A DNA stretch of 64,000 bases from Saitoella complicata NRRL Y-17804. Lineage: Eukaryota > Ascomycota > Saitoellomycetes > Saitoellales > Saitoellaceae. The stretch is from assembly GCF_001661265.1 (NCBI RefSeq), contig NW_017566994.1, positions 669,285-733,284 of the forward strand, written 5' to 3'. Positions within the stretch are counted from its first letter, which is position 1; every line of letters begins with the position of its first letter. A model generated the notes under the pieces. It searched no databases. It was given only the letters and a program-made list of their open reading frames with translations, and was not told the DNA's origin. A program made the position numbers and the translations under genes. Below, in pieces: positions 34,263 to 43,764 of this stretch.

Positions 34263-35020
34263 ATGGATGACATAGATATTGAGGTCACGCCTACTACGCC
34301 TGGCGTAAGTATAGCTGCCAGAAATGGACCCACGACTGACAACGTGGCGTGCTCACAGGATGTCACAATCCCATCAACGCCGTTTTCGATTATTTGTCAA
34401 CAAAGCAGCATGACTACCCAGCATACACCTCCAAACAACGCTTCATCCGGCGATGACTTCGTTGTCCTGATTGAGCGCGTCGAGCAACTTCTCTCCCGTT
34501 CACGCACTCCTGTCATCCTGGTTATCTCTCCCAACATCAACGACTTCCTCAATATCCAATTGCGGTTTGTGACTACATTACAGTCAACTCCCTCGCAGTC
34601 AGTCTAATGCTGGGTTACTAGACTCGTGAACACCTTCTCCGAGCAAATATCCGTCCTTCCGGCATTCACCCCGGACGACGCAGTCACTGCTATCAAAGTC
34701 CTAGTTACAGGCTACCACTCTGGTCTTCAAAACAATAGATCACCTCATGCACCCAATCCGCTCGGTCTCATCTCACAGATGACGACGCACCCACCGCTCG
34801 TAGAATCCGGTCCGTGACCCCCATCTTCCATTGTCCCCTTCCCGTCTTTCGCACTTTACACGGGAAGTTAACGCCTCAAACAGCTACCTACATGCTCCAC
34901 GACATGTTTCCTTCCATTGCGGATATTGCCAACGCTACGGTACAGGATATGGAGGTGCTTGGTAAAAGGGATGCTCATGTGGTTGTCGGGTTTTGGGAGG
35001 AAGATTGGGTGTTTGGGTAG
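34263..35020 (+). CDS. putative XPF/ERCC1-like protein (degenerate nuclease fold plus helix-hairpin-helix)
   Basis: Four exons, 34263-34304, 34359-34564, 34622-34809 and 34884-35020, give 190 residues. Introns of 54, 57 and 74 nt all show GT...AG ends and branch points (CTGAC, TCTAAT, GTTAAC); the third donor, GTCCGT, is weak. The assembled protein has a disordered N-terminus, then an alternating strand/helix region (FVVLIERVEQLLSRS, TPVILVISPNINDFLNIQ, LRLVNTFSEQISVLPAFTPDDAVTAIKVLV) and a C-terminal hairpin pair (LISQMTTHPPLVES joined to ATYMLHDMFPSIADIANATVQDME). This layout resembles the nuclease-like plus HhH2 organisation of ERCC1/Rad10, Spo16 and FAAP24. The catalytic ERKxxxD motif of XPF is absent, so a non-catalytic partner is inferred. 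Family assignment is tentative. Confidence 0.5.
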
Positions 35021-35419
35021 CGTTGGTGAATGTGGTATTGCGGAACTTTCTATGGGAATGGACGATGAGGTGGGACCAATATGGCAGATTTGAAATATGA
35101 CACAGCAAACAGGAGAGTTGTGATGGGTATAGAAGTGCACGTGTATGTGTATGTGTTGAACCCAACCGACCGTGCCATTTAACTTTTCGACATCGCTTAA
35201 GATGTTGTTCCAGATCCGTTACTTCCATTTGCACCCTCGAACCGCAAAGATGCCATGAACATCGTAGAGCAGTGCCCGAGGCAAATGTCGTTCAAGTTGA
35301 ATGTCGCCGACGCGCAGGTTCCCACGGGTGAGAAGCGGAAAGAGTGCGATGGGCAAAAAAAGCTGGAGCTGCGACCATTAGAGCAACCGGCATGACTTCA
35401 GAAACCCAGTGTCATTCTC

Positions 35420-35921
35420 ATGCCCCATCAATTCGATTTGAGTTTCTTGCGCGTGGTTGTGTATCTTCCTGCCGAGTAAGTTATCGCCGTTTACGCCAGT
35501 ACACTGGTACGGGTTTATGATCGTGAGACTGATCTTTCTTTCAGGACACCCGCGCCAGAACGAGAACGGTACGAAGTCGAGTTAGAAAAGATTTGGCAAG
35601 TACGATATGAGGAAGAAGTTAAAATCAACCTCCGTCCCTGGAGTGGATCCGCCGTGAGTCTAATTAATCTTTTGCTAGGGAATTCACTCACACGAAGCCG
35701 TTCAAGTCATCACGTTGGAGAATCAGATGCAAATTGCAGTCACTTATTTGCCCGATTCTATAATCAGTCGAGGCGAACTTGCGACGCTTTACAGCCGGGA
35801 ACAGATCGAATCAGGTGCTCAACTGTTCGAAAAAACACTTCTCGAACTCCTGTCAAGACCTGCCTTGATGCCATTCGACCAGATCATCCCGGCATTTGCC
35901 CGTGTTTTTCAGGACCGCTGA
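35420..35921 (+). CDS. unrecognised short gene (three exons), possibly truncated by a TGA
   Basis: Exons 35420-35475, 35545-35599 and 35679-35921 give 117 residues. Intron 1 (69 nt) has a consensus GTAAGT donor, a GAGACTGATC branch region and TTTCAG. Intron 2 (79 nt, GTACGA ... GTCTAAT ... TAG) is less certain. The product starts MPHQFDLSFLRVVVYLPAE and continues with a helix-rich part (VITLENQMQIAVTYLP, LFEKTLLELLSRP). It stops at TGA 35919, but the same frame stays open and protein-like for another 54 codons (35922-36083). The TGA may therefore be a nonsense change and the gene once longer. No family is recognised; a weak likeness to the end of a condensation domain is not enough to name it. 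Confidence 0.35.
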
Positions 35922-36689
35922 TTGGATGAAGCCCTCACCCGCCCGAGCAAGCACGGAGCTTCATTCAGAGAGCTCGTTAACTTGGGCCTGGGCACGCATT
36001 ATTCTGAGGTCGTCTTCAAAGGTCAACTGTTGGTGGGCGTCGCATATCGCCCTCCTTCGCACTTGGCCCTGGGGACTGGAAAATGATACTGGAAACCGGA
36101 CCACGTCATACACACTGTGTAGACGCTGTGTCTGCAGACCCTCAAAGGGTAAGTGACTGAACCTAAATTTGTTTGATAGGTTTACTAATGTGGGTTGACA
36201 GGGCCCGCGATACCATTAACGACCTTTGGAAGGCACGGTACCGCCAAACCGGGGGACTCTGGCTGGGAGTGCACACCTCCAAGATGCCTTCATGCAATTG
36301 CTTACGGGCCCGCTGTGCTTTAGACGGTCCACATGTTCCAGCAGAACAGACCTACCACGCTCTTGTTCGACATCGACCCCTACCTTGTCGGCGAAGAATA
36401 TGACGTACGCTTTCTGGAACCCCACTTCTTTCGTCGAGACTTTTGCTGACCGTATCATTGTACGTCGAGATGCATAAGGTATATGGTAGAGAATTGGTCC
36501 CAGATCAAGTATCGGGACATGGTCGTGGAGAAGCCACCAGTAGTTGTGCCGGCGCCTACTGTTCCTAAGGCAACACCTCCAGCCTCTTCATCAGGTGGAT
36601 TAGACTCATCCCTTAAGGTCAACGGGCGGGGCGTGCCATCGACCTTGTCATTGGCTGCTTTGGAGGGACGCACTCAAAGTGGGTTCTAA
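35922..36689 (+). pseudogene. possible decayed continuation of the 35420 gene
   Basis: Protein-like segments occur in successive frames: 35922-36083 (LDEALTRPSKHGASFRELV...), then 36083-36148 in a shifted frame before a GTAAGT, 36203 onward (ARDTINDLWKARYRQ), 36330-36408 (TTLLFDIDPYLVGEEYD) and a Pro/Ser-rich end 36483-36689. Stops and frame changes between them cannot all be removed by plausible introns. Either several unusual introns were missed or this is a relic. Function unknown. Confidence 0.25.
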
Positions 36690-36883
36690 GTCGCGGAGGG
36701 AGGACCAGAAAAAAATGACCAGAGCGATAGAATCTGGCTGCACATTATTGATGAAAAGTGCCAAAACAATGAAATCAATCGTTCATTTGAAGAATCATGT
36801 AGCCATAGCCAAAGGAAACAACGCGAACTAAGATCCCATTCGCAATCAACGATACCAGAAGAACACTTTGCATGGTAAAACCC
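36690..36883. other. intergenic, 3' side of the large fasciclin gene
   Basis: Under 200 bp, A-rich with CAAAACAATGAAATC-like stretches. It holds the 3' end of the minus-strand FAS1 gene; nothing else was seen. Confidence 0.4.
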
Positions 36884-39295
36884 TCACCTCGCCTCCGACG
36901 GCACATACCCATCATCAGTATCCCCATCCTCCACACTCAACAACCTCTCCCTCTCCGCCTCCGCATGAACATTCTTCGACAAAATCCGCCTCCTAACTCT
37001 CTTCACCACCCATACAAGAACAGCAACGAGCATCAACAACCCTACTAACCCGCCAATCCCGATCCCAACCCATGCACCAACGGACAACCTCAGTTTAGTG
37101 GGTCGTGCTTCGGGACGGAGGGAGAGCACAGAATCGATGAGGATGACTTGAGCCCGGCATGCGCGACCATTGTTGAGGACACGGGCATAGACGTCTTCCG
37201 TCCTATCACCGAAAAGACGGATATTCCAATAATCACCATGAACCCTTTCCAACCCCGCCTCGTGTCCTTCCTCGCGCGTCTTCGTCCTTGTCTCGGTGTT
37301 TGCGAATACATCGTCGCGCAACAAATGTAATCGGAGGATCTGATCGATATTCTCCGTCTCATTATTGATCCCAGCTCTCTCGACCGCCGCATCCGTCGGA
37401 ACCAATATCGTTCCCCTCTCCTCTTCACCTCCAATCCCTGCGTAGCTGAGATTCCGCTCAGCAAGAAGAGCGGGGAACAACGTCACCCCAGCCGCCTCGT
37501 ACAAATCCTTCTCTTTAACATTACCCAATGGTACGTTCTCCAACGCATGCACAACCCCATTCTCACCCAACAAATCCCTCTTCTCATTATCCACCCTCAC
37601 CCCCTCCACCATCACCGCTCCATCCTCCTCGACCGTAACACCAACGAGACCACCATCGACAGTCTTATACTCCCGCGTCACGAATTCATTCGAGTACGTC
37701 AGATTCCTCAACATCGCCCCCGCCGCCAACTTCTGCAATCGTGCCTTTCCCTTATGGGTTTCAGTCAGCCAAACCCTGACCAAACCCCCCGCATCCTCCC
37801 ACGCACCATCCCTCGGCAGCAGCACAGTAACCCCCCTCGCCTTCTTCAAGACCTCCTTCCCCCCATCACCCCAAAACATCTTGACAGAAGTGTCGAAACC
37901 GTCGTTAATCCTCGTCACTACATCCAACCGGGGTGGAAGCTCGATTTCCTCACGGATCGGGTAGATGGTCGTGTTACCCACTCTCCAGCCCTTTGGATCG
38001 AGGATCTCGGCGTTGTTGACGTAGAGCTTGTCGTTGTTTGCGTCGTGGAGGATTGACAGGCGTTGTGCGCGGCCTCCCAAACTCGGCGAGCGGAGACGGG
38101 AGGGGAGGATATCTCCGCCTTCCAATACACCCTTCTTCTTCTTCTCGAGCGCGAAGTGGTACTTTAGCCGCTCGATGTGTTTACTCCTCAACCCCCTCTT
38201 GGCTTTCTGAACCACCATCCCCTTACGTCCCTGACCACCCGTATCCGTAGTCTCCACCTTCCTCCCCTCATCATCCAACACCGCAAAAATAACCTGCTCC
38301 TCCCGACCCCAACTATCAATCCACGCCCTCATCTCTCTAACCCCCCCAACACTCTCAACAAACTCCTCAGCACCAACACCATACAAATACTTCCTCGGCG
38401 TCCACTCAATCTCGACGGGGATGATGGATGGGATGACGTGTGCCACACCCCCGAGTAATATGAGGTCATGTTTCGTGGTGGGGGTATCGTTAATCGTTAG
38501 CTCTTTGCCTTCGTGGTCGAGGGAGAGGGAGAGTGCGGGACCGGAGAGGGGAGGGTGGTGGGATGTGTGGCCGGGGAGTAGGTCTTGGGTGTAAATGACT
38601 GAGTTGTTGAGGGTGTGGGAGCTTGTGAGTCGTTCTGCATCCACCACACCCCGGGGATGTCTCAAATACCGGAGTTCGATGTCGTTGAATGCGGAACGCA
38701 TAGCTTCATCGGTTGGGATGATATACGTCGTCGTATTCCCGAATCCCGCTCCCAGCTCACTCCAAATTCCAAACTCCCCACCGTCCTCGTCAGTAGCGCT
38801 TCTTAGGAATTCCTGGAGTGTGGGAGGGAGTGGGAGGGGTGTCTCGATGATCTGCAATACCCCGTTTTTGGCTTGCTGGTCGTACGTGAGGACCTCGATT
38901 GAATGCGCCGGATCATACCCAACCCTCACCTTCCCATCCGCAGTTTTCCATACTTTAACACCCGTCCCGCGACTTACATGTCGCCCTGCCACTCCCATTC
39001 GGGAATCCCACACCTCGTCTTCAGCCGTGATATTCCCCGTCCACAACTCACCCTGTAAGATATGGTACTCCCAATACTCCCTCCTCGCCCACGCATCCAC
39101 ATCTTCTTCCTTCAGCAAGGGTGCCAGAAGCGTGATATTGGTGCGGAGGTTAAGATCGGGGATGAGGCGGGCGCGTTGGAGGGTGCGGAGGAGGGGGAGG
39201 TGGGATGGTGAGGAGGAGAGGAGGGAGATGAGGGTTTGAGAGGCTGTGATGATTGTTGCGAAAAGAAGGGTGAGGAGGATTCTTGAGGGGTGCAT
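36884..39295 (-). CDS. multi-domain fasciclin (FAS1) type I membrane protein
   Basis: 803 residues, intronless, similar in size and plan to yeast YLR001C, a vacuole-associated FAS1 protein. N-terminal signal peptide/anchor (MHPSRILLTLLFATIITASQ). Repeated FAS1 units follow, with recognisable H1/H2-like pieces: LRTNITLLAPLLKE and EYHILQGEL; TTTYIIPTDEAMRSAF and LTSSHTLNNSVIYTQDLL; GVTVLLPRDGAWED; RGTILVPTDAAVERAG and LRLHLLRDDVF. There are several NxT/NxS sites. One membrane helix (about residues 738-762, VGIGIGGLVGLLMLVAVLVWVV) is followed by a basic stop-transfer KRVRRR and a short cytosolic tail with acidic ERERLLSVEDGD, where ERERLL fits a dileucine sorting signal. Divergent from PSO2 over about 480 bp. 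Confidence 0.88.
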   Translation of the reverse strand: MHPSRILLTLLFATIITASQTLISLLSSSPSHLPLLRTLQRARLIPDLNLRTNITLLAPLLKEEDVDAWARREYWEYHILQGELWTGNITAEDEVWDSRMGVAGRHVSRGTGVKVWKTADGKVRVGYDPAHSIEVLTYDQQAKNGVLQIIETPLPLPPTLQEFLRSATDEDGGEFGIWSELGAGFGNTTTYIIPTDEAMRSAFNDIELRYLRHPRGVVDAERLTSSHTLNNSVIYTQDLLPGHTSHHPPLSGPALSLSLDHEGKELTINDTPTTKHDLILLGGVAHVIPSIIPVEIEWTPRKYLYGVGAEEFVESVGGVREMRAWIDSWGREEQVIFAVLDDEGRKVETTDTGGQGRKGMVVQKAKRGLRSKHIERLKYHFALEKKKKGVLEGGDILPSRLRSPSLGGRAQRLSILHDANNDKLYVNNAEILDPKGWRVGNTTIYPIREEIELPPRLDVVTRINDGFDTSVKMFWGDGGKEVLKKARGVTVLLPRDGAWEDAGGLVRVWLTETHKGKARLQKLAAGAMLRNLTYSNEFVTREYKTVDGGLVGVTVEEDGAVMVEGVRVDNEKRDLLGENGVVHALENVPLGNVKEKDLYEAAGVTLFPALLAERNLSYAGIGGEEERGTILVPTDAAVERAGINNETENIDQILRLHLLRDDVFANTETRTKTREEGHEAGLERVHGDYWNIRLFGDRTEDVYARVLNNGRACRAQVILIDSVLSLRPEARPTKLRLSVGAWVGIGIGGLVGLLMLVAVLVWVVKRVRRRILSKNVHAEAERERLLSVEDGDTDDGYVPSEAR

Positions 39296-39771
39296 GGTAT
39301 GATGGTGAGTGGTTGAAGATGTGGGAGGTCGGTGGCTGTTGGCGAGGAGTGATGAGGGGGCTGTTTTGTTTCAGTCGAGAAGCTCGATGGTTAGGAGCCT
39401 GGATGGATCACCGGTGTCGTTCTTGGCTCGACCGTAGAGGTAGAAAACGTCCGAATTGCCCACCGGCGTATGAACGGAAAGCGCTCGAGTTCGATCCGAC
39501 CAACTGTTGGTCCGTTCTTTGATCCGAGTAGGTGATCAGGACTGTCGTCGTCAAGTCGAGGAAGCTCACAACACGCAATCCAAGACCAAACAGCTCTCAG
39601 TGTCGTACACGCCGTTAACTGAAAACGCAATCAAAGTTCCTTTAACTGTTAAGTGCTGTTACTTTCGATCGGTCGTCGTCGTCGTCGTACATGCGCCACA
39701 TGCACATACCCGTTGTACCCAGATTACACACAGCCCTCGACGTTTGCCTCCCGATCACCGACATACGAAAG
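39296..39771. promoter_or_regulatory. shared divergent promoter region of large FAS1 gene and PSO2
   Basis: About 476 bp. The PSO2 reading frame is open upstream to 39691 and includes in-frame ATGs there, so the exact translation start and leader length are not settled. No other gene was found. Confidence 0.4.
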
Positions 39772-41835
39772 ATGGCAAAGACGGGCAAATCACCAGTGAG
39801 AGAGGACGCGAGAAGAGGAGTGACATTGTTGAGTTTCTTTTCGAGGGGGGCGGCGAGAGGCGTACCGGGCGATCGTGCGCCGGGATCGGGTGTCGCTGTC
39901 AAGCAAGAAACGGGTGAGGCGGTTGATGATTCTGGGGTTGATCTTAAAGAATGTGAGGATGTGAAGATGGAAGGAGCGACGTGTCCGATATGTGAAGTGA
40001 TATTGGATGGGATGGGTGAGGAGGAGAGGATGGCGCATGTTGATCTCTGTTTACGGATGGATGATGACGAAGATGACCTACCACAGCCACCAGAGATTGC
40101 GATCAAGCAAGAGCCGGGGATCGAAAGGGAAGATTCAACACTATCAATACAACAACCACAACCACCAGACGAGGGTGCGCAGGCGTGTCCGATCTGCGCC
40201 CGATCACTGAGCACCCTATCGACGGCCCAAGCCTCCCTCCACGTCAACGCATGTCTCGATCTCGGCCTATCCTCCCAACCTCACGATCAACAGACCGACA
40301 TACAACCCCCCGCACCTGCGCCCACACCACTACGCCCCACCCCCTCCTCTTCCTCCTCCTCAAATCCCTTCTCCAACCTCCCCTCCCCCTCCCTCGCCCC
40401 CTCCACCACCATCGCCCCAGCTACAGCATCAACACCCTCAGCCTTCTCGAAACTAATGTCAAAAACCTCCACCGAAGAAAAGCAATGGGCACGAGCCGCC
40501 GCACGGGCAAAGAGCGAATGGGGAAAACCCGCCGCGACGCGGAAATGCCCTTTCTACAAGATCCTGACGTTCCCTTCCTCCGGAGCCTCGCTCGTTGTTG
40601 ATGGGTTCAAGTATGGTAAAGTACCCGGTATCGACAACTACTTCCTCACACATTACCACTCCGATCATTATGGGGGTCTCTCACATACGTGGTCGCATGG
40701 GGTGATATGGTGTTCCCGCATCACCGCACGGCTGGTTATCGAATTCCTCCGCGTCGACCCGAAATGGGTTAAAACCGTCGAAATGGACGTACCCACCGAA
40801 ATCAACACTGGCTCAGGGCTTACGGTGACCGCAATCGACGCAAACCACTGTCCCGGCTCCGTCCTGTTCCTCTTCGAACACTACCTGCCCAACTCCAAAA
40901 AAACAACTCGATACCTCCACTGTGGGGATTTCCGTGCGCATCCACGGATGGTAACGCACCCCGCCATCAAAGATAAGTATCTTGATGGCGTGTGGCTCGA
41001 TACGACGTACCTGAATCCCAAATATGCGTTTCCACCACAGGTTGAAGTTGTTGGTGCTTGTGCGGAGTTGTGTCGAGGGATTGCTGAAGGTAAAGCTATT
41101 CCTGGCTTAATATCCACTCCTGCTGAACGTGGCGGACTGTCGCGCTTTCTTCCGACCCTCAAAAAGGAATCAACCGGCGACGCGACCGGCACCAGCGAGA
41201 GTGGGAGACTCTTGGTTGTCGTGGGGACGTATTCGATTGGTAAAGAACGCATCGTCATCGCCATCGCCCAAGCCCTCTCCTCCAAAATCTACGCACCGGC
41301 CCGAAAACGCCGTATGCTGTCCCTCATCGACGATCCACTTCTCTCCTCCCTCATCACTGATGATCCGAGCGAGGCACAGGTGCATATGGTTTTCCTCAGT
41401 GAAGTCGGAGCGGAGGGGTTGAGAGACTACCTAAAGAGTTTGGGTGGTAAAGGCGGGTTCGAACGCGTCGTGGGGTTCAAACCGACAGGCTGGACATTCA
41501 CCCCAGGTAAATCCCGCACAATCGACTCCACCCCCCCCGTCCGTGAAATCATCGACGAATGGCGCAACACACCCCCCTTCACCCCCTCCGCCCTCCTCCC
41601 CCTCCGCGGCTCAACACCCAGCGCGATATGCTTTGGTGTCCCGTATAGTGAGCATTCCTCATTTCGAGAGCTCACGTGTTTTGTTAGTGCGGTTAGGGTT
41701 GGGAGGGTCGTGCCTACTGTTAATGTTGGGACGGAGAGGGGCAGGGAGAGGATGAGGGGGTGGGTTGAGAGGTGGGAGGGGGAGAAGGGGAGGAGTGGGA
41801 GGTTGGGGGTAATTGAGGGGCAGGAGGGGTGGTAG
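39772..41835 (+). CDS. PSO2: DNA interstrand cross-link repair nuclease Pso2/Snm1
   Basis: 5' exonuclease of the metallo-beta-lactamase/beta-CASP family that processes cross-linked DNA in the nucleus. 687 residues from ATG 39772 (an upstream in-frame ATG at 39691 would add 27). Residue 20-30 has GVTLLSFFSR, a PIP-box-like motif for PCNA. Two C2HC units follow, CPIC...HVDLC (about 70-93) and CPIC...HVNAC (about 138-160), both UBZ4-like. Then the catalytic domain: FLTHYHSDHYGGL (HxHxDH, about 292), DANHCPGSVLFLFE, YLHCGDFRAHPRM, VWLDTTYLNP, and the C-terminal DRMBL part with GTYSIGKERI, FKPTGWTF and VPYSEHSSFREL. Intronless. Identification is firm. Confidence 0.95.
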   Translation: MAKTGKSPVREDARRGVTLLSFFSRGAARGVPGDRAPGSGVAVKQETGEAVDDSGVDLKECEDVKMEGATCPICEVILDGMGEEERMAHVDLCLRMDDDEDDLPQPPEIAIKQEPGIEREDSTLSIQQPQPPDEGAQACPICARSLSTLSTAQASLHVNACLDLGLSSQPHDQQTDIQPPAPAPTPLRPTPSSSSSSNPFSNLPSPSLAPSTTIAPATASTPSAFSKLMSKTSTEEKQWARAAARAKSEWGKPAATRKCPFYKILTFPSSGASLVVDGFKYGKVPGIDNYFLTHYHSDHYGGLSHTWSHGVIWCSRITARLVIEFLRVDPKWVKTVEMDVPTEINTGSGLTVTAIDANHCPGSVLFLFEHYLPNSKKTTRYLHCGDFRAHPRMVTHPAIKDKYLDGVWLDTTYLNPKYAFPPQVEVVGACAELCRGIAEGKAIPGLISTPAERGGLSRFLPTLKKESTGDATGTSESGRLLVVVGTYSIGKERIVIAIAQALSSKIYAPARKRRMLSLIDDPLLSSLITDDPSEAQVHMVFLSEVGAEGLRDYLKSLGGKGGFERVVGFKPTGWTFTPGKSRTIDSTPPVREIIDEWRNTPPFTPSALLPLRGSTPSAICFGVPYSEHSSFRELTCFVSAVRVGRVVPTVNVGTERGRERMRGWVERWEGEKGRSGRLGVIEGQEGW

Positions 41836-43676
41836 GGTTGCGTGTGGGGGTGAGTGATGGCATATTTGCATGAAGGATTGGGTTATCGGGACTGGTTTTG
41901 GTGCATTGAGGTTTAGGGTTATTGCAATTGGTGTACGTTTGCCATGGACAAATTTTGGTGTATCTTTCGGATGAAGAGATGTCTAGGATGCCAGTGCTTG
42001 GACGGATTGGAATTCTGGTGTTAGGTTTAGCTTATGACTTGCTATACATTTTCTTCATGCTTCATCGCACTGCGATTGTAGCAATTGTTTTGGTGGTCAT
42101 TTTCTACCTCTATCCATTTGGTATATCCCAAAAACATAACTCTCGTATAGCCAGTCCGCCACGCTCATCTTTTTCATCTTTTTTCGTAATCATCTGAAGA
42201 AATACCCTCCATGATATTCAAAGATCAACAGTAACTCAGGGTTGTCCAGCGCCAGCGCCAGCACTGAGACACCCCATGAGCCTTCGAATTCATCAATGAA
42301 AACGGTTTTAGCCGATGAGATCGGTCATCCCAAGGCCGGTTGGCACGGACTTTCCCGCAATTTGATATTCTCGAATTCCGAAGAGCTCCATTCCACAGCT
42401 GATCTCAAATCCTTCAGTGAGACTATTCTACGCCGGTCTCCTTTCTCAGAGAATCCTGGTTCAAGGTCGTGTGCGTAAATGTACCGTGAGTCTGAACCAG
42501 AATTCGCGTGCTACGATATCGATCCTTCCAGGACTCCCCCGAAAGTTCCCACGCCTCAGATAGAGAGCTATCATATAACGCAGATAACGCTCAGCTGGAC
42601 TAAGAAGGGATGCTCCAATACAAATCACTCTGCACCACCAGTAGCCCTGACATTCTACGTCCTAGGCGAACGCACCCGACGTCGTCGTGCTCTTTCCAAA
42701 CTCTCTCCGCTAAAGGATGAAGTGGGCATCTGAACTTAAGCACCGTGAAAGCCGGGCACTGTCAGTGGGGACCAAAATCGTCAAGGAACATTCCACCTGG
42801 AATTCCGAGTTTCCCTTGCACCATGAACAGGATCACGTTTCTCACTGACGATGTGGAAGGACTCCAAGCTCACATCAGTCGGGGCAGTGGACAATACTGT
42901 TGTGCACAGAAAACAGGGATGTCTTTCTGAACCCACATCTTGACCGAAAGTTTGCACGCATAACTTTTGGCCGGCGTCACTTCTTGCTTTATCTTTTACG
43001 TCCTAGAGGAGAACTAGCTCCACTAGGTCTCTGGTAAATGATATTCTAACTTCGTCTATCTCTCAAACATTTTATGCCTCTTTTCACCTTTCCTTCCTCT
43101 TTAGATATGTCGTTCCGTGTTACATGTTCACCACCACGATGAACATGCAACGCCTGACAAACCTTTTTCATCAAGAAGACCAGACGATGTCACGGTAGGC
43201 TGCCGAGAGGCGATCGAAGTACCGGTCGACGGCACCACGACAAGTCCTCGCGCCCATTCTTGACCTTACTGCAGCTCATACGTAAACCCGTCAAGGGTCA
43301 ACAGCTAGAAGATGATGTTAGCTTGCTCCGGCTCACATGGTTCATAATACTTACCACAAACGTCCACGAAGTATCGACTGTAATCTTGACATCTTGGCGA
43401 CGAACCGGTTTCATGATTGTCGGTCGGGCCTCGCATACAAGAAGCTGCGCAAGAAACGAGTTCTCACGCTAAATGCTGGACCTTTTATTGTATCTGTATC
43501 GTTATGGCGAAAAACTGGCGATATGAATCATTTGTAAAAGTCGGCGCTCGAAAGGCCATGCAATCCATTATTCAAAGTTACGAGGTGATACGCTATGGCG
43601 CACAACATGCTATCCGGACCTACCGAGCAATTCTGAAGTTGCGGTACCTAGTACACACATATACCTCCCGCCCGTA

Positions 43677-43764
43677 AAGAGCGCTAGGTAGGCTTAGTCC
43701 CGGGTCCCACCGCTTGATCGACTGCACCCATGGGTGCTTAACGAGGCTAGTGATTAGCGCTCTT
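43677..43764. repeat. 10-bp perfect inverted repeat with tRNA-like flanks
   Basis: AAGAGCGCTA (43677-43686) and its exact complement TAGCGCTCTT (43755-43764) enclose 68 bp. Both copies resemble the GGTAAGAGCGCTA segment of a tRNA D-arm (the right copy read on the minus strand as AACTGGTAAGAGCGCTA), and the interior contains the palindrome CACCCATGGGTG. No complete tRNA can be folded: a proper anticodon loop with U33 and a GGTTCRA T-arm are missing on both strands. It may be two inverted tRNA-derived fragments (SINE-like or pseudo-tRNA). Confidence 0.4.

Noticed and set aside
35654-35678. A 25-nt GTGAGT...TAG intron in the 35420 gene
   Set aside because: Too short for spliceosomal splicing. 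The 79-nt alternative from 35600 keeps the frame and has a better-placed branch point.
41979-42197. 72-codon hydrophobic ORF that could be a small membrane protein
   Set aside because: Hydrophobicity follows from T-rich DNA downstream of PSO2. The frame has no good start context and ends in a low-complexity Ser/Phe tail.
42242-42733. Two abutting ORFs in one frame separated by a single TAA
   Set aside because: An intron removing the TAA would have to be 26-44 nt, below the sizes used elsewhere in this window, and the protein has no recognisable content. A relic is possible but unsupported.
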